Positions 59,863 to 64,000 of a stretch of DNA of 64,000 nt are shown here, piece by piece. A program made the position numbers and the translations under genes. Within the stretch, counting starts at the first letter, position 1; each line of letters starts with the position of its first letter. The stretch lies in NCBI RefSeq assembly GCF_023073315.1, contig NZ_JADPJH010000038.1, positions 62,001 through 126,000 of the forward strand. Reading direction: 5' to 3'. The DNA comes from Bradyrhizobium sp. 1 (GTDB taxonomy: Bacteria > Pseudomonadota > Alphaproteobacteria > Rhizobiales > Xanthobacteraceae). Under the pieces are notes generated by a model, which was not told the DNA's origin, ran no database searches, and was given only the letters and a program-made list of their open reading frames with translations.

Positions 59863-61934
59863 GCCGCCTCGCTAATATGCTGCTTCTCGACCTTCGTCTG
59901 CGCCAGCATGACGAGTTGCGCGACGTCGAGAATCAGTGCCGCCGTGCCGTCACCCAAGATCGTCGCGCCGGAGAAGATCGTGACGTCGGAATGCAGCTTG
60001 GAGAGCGACTTGATCACGGTCTGGTGGTTGCCGATGATCTGGTCGGCGACGAGGCCGACATGTGTCTCGCCGGTCGAGATGATGATCGTCTTCTGGTGCC
60101 GATCGGGCGTGCCCGACGCGGTCATGATCTCGCGCAGCCTGAGGAACGGCACGAGGTTGCCGCGGACGTTGAGGAAGTTGCGGCCGCGGGAGCGCTCGTC
60201 CTCGGCGGTCAGTTCGATGCATTCCTCCACCGCCGACAGCGGAATGATGTAGCGGCCTTCGCCGACGCGGATCAGAAGACCTTCGATGATCGCGAGCGTC
60301 AGCGGCAGGCGCAGCGTCACCGTGGTGCCCTGGCCCGGCCGGGTCGACAGGTCGATCGTGCCGCGCATGTTCTCGATAGTGCGCTTGACCACGTCCATGC
60401 CGACGCCGCGACCTGACAACGCAGAGATGGTCTGCGCGGTCGAGAAGCCCGGGTGGAACAGGAACTGGTGGATCTCGTGATCGGTCAGCACAGCGCCGGC
60501 GGCAATCAGCCCCTGCTCTTCCGCCTTCGCACGGATGCGCGCGGTGTTGAGGCCGCCGCCATTGTCCTTGACGGTGACGAGCACCTGCGCACCGGAATGA
60601 ACGGCGGCAAGCTCGATCCGGCCCTGCTCGGTCTTGCCGTTCGCGGAGCGGGTCGCGGTGTCCTCGATGCCGTGGTCGATGGCGTTGCGGATCAGGTGAA
60701 CCAAGGGATCGGCGAGGCACTCGATCATGGTCTTGTCGAGCTCGGTGTCCTCACCCGTGGTGACGAAGTCGACCGGCTTCGACAGATCGCGCGACAAATC
60801 ATGGATCAGGCGGCGGAAGCGGCCGAACAGCGAGCCGATCGGCACCATGCGCGCGCCCATCGTGGTGTCGCGCAAGGACGAGGCAAGGCGCTCGATTTCC
60901 TCGGCGATCATCTTGATCGAGAGGTCGGAGCCGGATGAAGCGAGCTGGGTCAGGCGCGCTTGCGCGATGACGAGCTCACCGACCCGGTCCATCAACTCGT
61001 CGAGACGTTCCGCCTGGACACGAACAGTGGCGATGCCGCGGTCGTCGCGCTTGCCCTCGGGCTTCGGTTCCGGTTTTGATTCAGCTTTGGGCTCCGCCTT
61101 CGCGACGGGCTGCGCGGCAACCGGCGCGGCAGCCACCTGAACCACCGGCGCGGTCATCCCGGCGACCGGAGCCGGCTCCTCGTCGAGCAACTGGAACAGC
61201 GGCAGCGGCGCGGGCGTCTCGACATGCTCGAGCGGCGAGAGTGTCAGCTTCATCTCGTCGGAGACGAACATGAAGACGTCGTCGATTGCGTCCTTGTCGC
61301 AGGCCGCGTGCAGCTTGACGTCCCACTTCAGATAGCAGTCTTCCGGCTCCATCTCGTCGAGGAACGGGATGCCGTCGGTCACGGGCACGACGAAGCAGGG
61401 GCCGAGCTTGCAAAGGTCTTCCAGCAGGTCGAGCGGGTTCGAGCCGTTGCGCAGGATGTGGGATTCGAATTCCAGATACAGGTGCCAGCCGGCCTGCTTG
61501 CTCTCGGCCGGTGCCAGCGGCGGCGCTTCGGCGATTTCAGCCACGGGAGCGGCGGGCTGGTCGGGAAACACGAAGCGCTTGAGGTCGTCGAGGATGCCTT
61601 CGCCGATGATGTCGTCGGTCGACTGCGGGTCTTCGATCAGCGCGCGGATATAGTCCTTTGCGGCAAGCGCGACCGAGATCAGCTCCTGGGTCGGCTTGAT
61701 CTCGCCCTTGCGGACGCGATCGAAGGCAGTTTCGAATTCGTGGGTGAAGGAGGCGACCTTGTCGAAGCCGAACATGGCGCCCGAACCCTTGATCGTATGC
61801 AGGGCGCGGAAGGCGGAATCGACCAGCTCGCGGTCGTCGGGACGCTGGCCGAGATCGAGCAGGGCCCCTTCCAGGACCTCGAACAACTCGCTGGCTTCCT
61901 GACGAAAGACCTCGGTCGGGTCGATCGCGCTCAT
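59859..61934 (-). CDS. cheA: Chemotaxis histidine kinase
   Basis: 691 residues. HPt domain with AFRALHTIKGSGAMFGF (phospho-His46), a long linker rich in Pro, Ala and Lys, the dimerisation domain (ERLDELMDRVGELVIAQARL), the ATPase domain with HLIRNAIDHGIED (N box) and D-N-G-G-G-L, G-R-G-V-G-M-D-V-V-K, and a C-terminal CheW-like domain. It phosphorylates CheY and CheB. Both ends overlap neighbours as ATGA (cheY upstream, cheW downstream). Confidence 0.95.
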   Translation of the reverse strand: MSAIDPTEVFRQEASELFEVLEGALLDLGQRPDDRELVDSAFRALHTIKGSGAMFGFDKVASFTHEFETAFDRVRKGEIKPTQELISVALAAKDYIRALIEDPQSTDDIIGEGILDDLKRFVFPDQPAAPVAEIAEAPPLAPAESKQAGWHLYLEFESHILRNGSNPLDLLEDLCKLGPCFVVPVTDGIPFLDEMEPEDCYLKWDVKLHAACDKDAIDDVFMFVSDEMKLTLSPLEHVETPAPLPLFQLLDEEPAPVAGMTAPVVQVAAAPVAAQPVAKAEPKAESKPEPKPEGKRDDRGIATVRVQAERLDELMDRVGELVIAQARLTQLASSGSDLSIKMIAEEIERLASSLRDTTMGARMVPIGSLFGRFRRLIHDLSRDLSKPVDFVTTGEDTELDKTMIECLADPLVHLIRNAIDHGIEDTATRSANGKTEQGRIELAAVHSGAQVLVTVKDNGGGLNTARIRAKAEEQGLIAAGAVLTDHEIHQFLFHPGFSTAQTISALSGRGVGMDVVKRTIENMRGTIDLSTRPGQGTTVTLRLPLTLAIIEGLLIRVGEGRYIIPLSAVEECIELTAEDERSRGRNFLNVRGNLVPFLRLREIMTASGTPDRHQKTIIISTGETHVGLVADQIIGNHQTVIKSLSKLHSDVTIFSGATILGDGTAALILDVAQLVMLAQTKVEKQHISEAA

Positions 61935-62296
61935 GCACGCACCAGCTTGCCGACGACCGCGAGCAGCTGCTCGGGTTTGAAGGGCTTTGTGATCCAGCCG
62001 GTGGCGCCGGCGCTCTTGGCTTCCTGCTTCACCGTGTCGTTGGATTCGGTGGTCAGGAACACGATCGGCATTCCGACCGCGCTCGGCAGCTTGCGCAGCG
62101 CCCGGATCAGCTCCAGCCCGTTCATGACGGGCATATTAAGATCGGTGATGACGAGGTCGAGCTTGCCGGCTTGCGCCTTGGCGAGCCCTTGCGCGCCGTC
62201 GCCGGCCTCGATCACGTTGTGACCGGCCGGCTCGAGCACGACCTTGATCATCTGGCGGATGCTGGGGGAATCGTCGACCGTGAGAATCGTGGCCAT
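61931..62296 (-). CDS. cheY: Chemotaxis response regulator
   Basis: 121 residues, single receiver domain: TVDDSPSIRQM (acidic pair), VITDLNMPVMNG (phospho-Asp52), F-L-T-T-E-S and KPFKPEQL (conserved Lys). It should bind the flagellar switch. It overlaps the start of cheA by four bases and shares one base with the STAS gene end. Confidence 0.94.
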   Translation of the reverse strand: MATILTVDDSPSIRQMIKVVLEPAGHNVIEAGDGAQGLAKAQAGKLDLVITDLNMPVMNGLELIRALRKLPSAVGMPIVFLTTESNDTVKQEAKSAGATGWITKPFKPEQLLAVVGKLVRA

Positions 62297-62619
62297 TAGG
62301 TGCCATCTTTCTTTTGCGGGAAATGCTGATCGATCATCGCGTCGCTCGCGAAGCCGGCACGGCGAAGGGTGTTGCGCAGTGATTGGGAGAAGGATGTGAG
62401 CACCACTGGGCGGCCCTGGGCATCGCCGGTCTTGGCCGCCGACAGCAGAAGCTGGATCGAAGTCACGTCGGCCTTGTCGACGCTCGAACAGTCGATCTCG
62501 AGCCGGTCCTGCCGGCCGAAAGCCTCGCGGATCAGGTCATAGACATTGCGGATCGCAGCAATGCTGCAATCCGCGGGCAGCCGTAGGGACCACTTCGGCT
62601 CCGTAGCATCAGACGACAT
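62296..62619 (-). CDS. STAS-domain protein, first gene of the chemotaxis operon
   Basis: 107 residues with the STAS fold pattern: L-E-I-D-C-S-S-V-D-K-A-D-V-T-S-I-Q-L-L-L near the middle, then VVLTSFSQSLRNTLRRAGF. STAS proteins of this type are often regulated by phosphorylation of the Ser or Thr in the D-x-S/T motif. It is placed directly before cheY with a 1-base overlap. A role as adaptor or anti-anti-sigma-like factor in the chemotaxis cluster is inferred from family. Confidence 0.85.
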   Translation of the reverse strand: MSSDATEPKWSLRLPADCSIAAIRNVYDLIREAFGRQDRLEIDCSSVDKADVTSIQLLLSAAKTGDAQGRPVVLTSFSQSLRNTLRRAGFASDAMIDQHFPQKKDGT

Positions 62620-62907
62620 TCGTCCCCCAAATTTCCTCGGGGAGTCGCTGCACGCATCGCGCGAATCCCGCGCGACGACTATTCGGGTTGGAGAGTGAGC
62701 AAACCCCTAATGGGCGGCTCCGTACAACTACGGGTCACATATCGAAGAACTTCGCGTCTGCATGCATCTGTGCATAGCCCGCTCAATTCTCATGCGTTGT
62801 GCGCAGTCTTGAGTCAGCTCGTCGCAGGTGAAACGTTTGCTTCGCGTTAAATCGCAACGGTTACTTGTTGAGGCCATGCCTCGCCATCCGAACGAGCCCG
62901 GCCGCCG

Positions 62908-64000
62908 ATGCTGACCCAAGCGCTTCTGGTTGACGACAGCCGCTCTGTCCTCAATTTCCTGAAACGTCATATCGAAGCGGAGGGCCTGGTCGAGGCCACG
63001 ACCTTCCTCGATCCCGTGGAGGCGCTGGCCTGCGCACGCGAGCGCGTGTTCGACCTCGTGCTGGTCGACTACGAGATGCCGCATATGGACGGCATCAGCT
63101 TCATCCGCGTCTTCCGCACCCTGCCCGGCTGCGCCGACACCCCGATCGCGATGATCACGTCGCGGCAGACCGATGACGTCAAGATGGAAGCGCTGCAGGC
63201 TGGTGCAACCGATTTCCTGCCCAAGGCGCCGCAGAGCGTCGAGATGACGGTGCGCCTGCGCAACCTGGTGCACCTTGGTGCAGCCGTGCGCAAACAGAAC
63301 GACCGTGCAGCCGATCTCGCGAGCGCCGTCGCGGCCGCGACCCAAAAACTCGGCGAGCGCGAGGAGGAGATCATCCTGCGGCTCGCGCTCGCGGTCGAGT
63401 ACCGCGACAACGACACCGGCGAGCACACGCTGCGGGTCGCCCGCTACAGCCGCATCATCGCCGAGCAGCTCGGCCTGCCGCCCCGGCTCTGCCGCGACAT
63501 CTATCTCGCCGCGCCCCTGCACGACGTCGGCAAGGTCGCCATTCCCGACAACATCCTGCTCAAGCCTGGCCGGCTGACCGACGAGGAGATGGCTGTCATC
63601 CGCACCCACGCCATGATCGGCGAGAAAATCCTGGCAGACTCCAGCTGCGAGCTGATCCAGCTCGGTGCGCAAATTGCCGCAGGCCATCACGAGCGCTGGG
63701 ACGGCGCGGGTTATCCGAACGGCCTGAAGGCAGACGAGATCCCGGTTGCCGCACGCGTGGTCGCGGTCGCCGACGTTTTCGACGCCCTGACGACGCGACG
63801 CCCATATAAAGAGCCGATGCCGCTGGACGTCGCGCGCAGCTATCTGGTCGAGAACCAGGGCCGGCAGTTCGATCCGGCCTGTGTCGAGGCGTTCCTGTCG
63901 CGCTGGGACGACGTCGTGGAGATCGCCGCCGGGCAGCAGGCGACGCCATTCCAGAAGACCGAGGCTCCGCAAGCTCCCATTATAGAGTGTGTGGCTGAGA
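62908..64000 (+). CDS. Response regulator with HD-GYP domain (3' partial)
   Basis: At least 364 residues; the frame is still open at the end of the window. The receiver domain starts MLTQALLVDDSRS, with phospho-Asp54 in LVDYEMPHMDG and Lys in P-K-A-P. A short coiled linker leads to an HD-GYP domain: H-T-L-R-V-A-R-Y near residue 173, LHDVGK with His205-Asp206, GHHERWDGAGYPNGL with Gly268-Tyr-Pro270, and V-A-D-V-F-D-A-L-T-T. HD-GYP proteins of the RpfG type hydrolyse cyclic di-GMP. It is divergent from the chemotaxis operon; 288 bases separate them and probably contain both promoters. Confidence 0.88.
   Translation, partial: MLTQALLVDDSRSVLNFLKRHIEAEGLVEATTFLDPVEALACARERVFDLVLVDYEMPHMDGISFIRVFRTLPGCADTPIAMITSRQTDDVKMEALQAGATDFLPKAPQSVEMTVRLRNLVHLGAAVRKQNDRAADLASAVAAATQKLGEREEEIILRLALAVEYRDNDTGEHTLRVARYSRIIAEQLGLPPRLCRDIYLAAPLHDVGKVAIPDNILLKPGRLTDEEMAVIRTHAMIGEKILADSSCELIQLGAQIAAGHHERWDGAGYPNGLKADEIPVAARVVAVADVFDALTTRRPYKEPMPLDVARSYLVENQGRQFDPACVEAFLSRWDDVVEIAAGQQATPFQKTEAPQAPIIECVAE

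Noticed and set aside
62728..63972. A 414-codon minus-strand frame at the right end
   Set aside because: It lies opposite the receiver/HD-GYP gene, whose motifs are complete and in frame. The minus-strand translation has no recognisable motif.

Overview
The window looks like a chromosomal segment of a Bradyrhizobium-like alphaproteobacterium. The DNA is GC-rich with strong third-position GC. The exopolysaccharide (EPS) proteins are of the rhizobial ExoZ and Wzz/BY-kinase type. The chemotaxis operon has an alphaproteobacterial layout, and a nested palindromic repeat of a kind I associate with Bradyrhizobium intergenic DNA lies at about 20.09-20.19 kb. The genus is inferred from these traits, not proven. 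I found no rRNA, tRNA, insertion sequence or CRISPR array.

Layout. (1) 1-5.1 kb: the 3' end of a large secreted glycoside hydrolase with about 119-residue repeats and an RTX-like tail, then small exported proteins and one gene whose frame is broken. (2) 5.6-20.1 kb: polysaccharide repeat-unit synthesis and decoration, with a Wzy/ligase-like polymerase, four acyltransferases, a methyltransferase, four GT4-type glycosyltransferases, a Wzx-type flippase and a pyruvyl transferase. (3) 20.2-26.4 kb: a Tat-exported glycoside hydrolase related to gene 1, and an ADP-heptose block (hldE, hldD, gmhA, a GT9 transferase); gmhB lies apart at 48.1 kb. (4) 26.8-28.6 kb: three closely spaced genes for exported proteins, including an ABC-type binding protein with no transporter. 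(5) 28.6-37.0 kb, minus strand: the assembly and export genes (sugar-phosphate primer, Wza, O-antigen-ligase-like protein, a Gly/Ser/Thr-rich exported protein, Wzz/BY-kinase, a helical-repeat protein). (6) 37.1-51.3 kb: a third ligase-like protein, two transglutaminase-like cysteine peptidases, a PPP phosphatase, rfbA/rfbB, two 57-residue SANT/Myb-like proteins, a VanZ-like protein, a GrlR-like protein and many small exported or membrane proteins. Three of these are under 65 codons and easily missed. (7) 51.4-62.6 kb, minus strand: one chemotaxis operon in the order STAS, cheY, cheA, cheW, mcp, cheW, mcp, cheR, cheB, mcp-like. A divergent response regulator with an HD-GYP domain runs off the right end.

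How the parts fit. A WcaJ-type primase would load the first sugar on undecaprenyl phosphate. GT4 and GT9 enzymes extend the unit, acyl, methyl and pyruvyl groups decorate it, Wzx flips it, a Wzy-like protein polymerises it, and Wzz/BY-kinase with Wza controls length and exports it. Secreted hydrolases may trim it. The heptose genes suggest a heptose-containing glycan. The chemotaxis operon and the HD-GYP protein link the locus, by position only, to motility and cyclic-di-GMP control.

The most unusual points are the two GH paralogues with different export routes, the operon of exported proteins without a membrane partner, the paired BTLCP peptidases, the paired 57-residue SANT-like proteins, the duplicated chemoreceptors that differ by a 39-residue HAMP-region deletion, and three candidate polymerase/ligase proteins in one locus.
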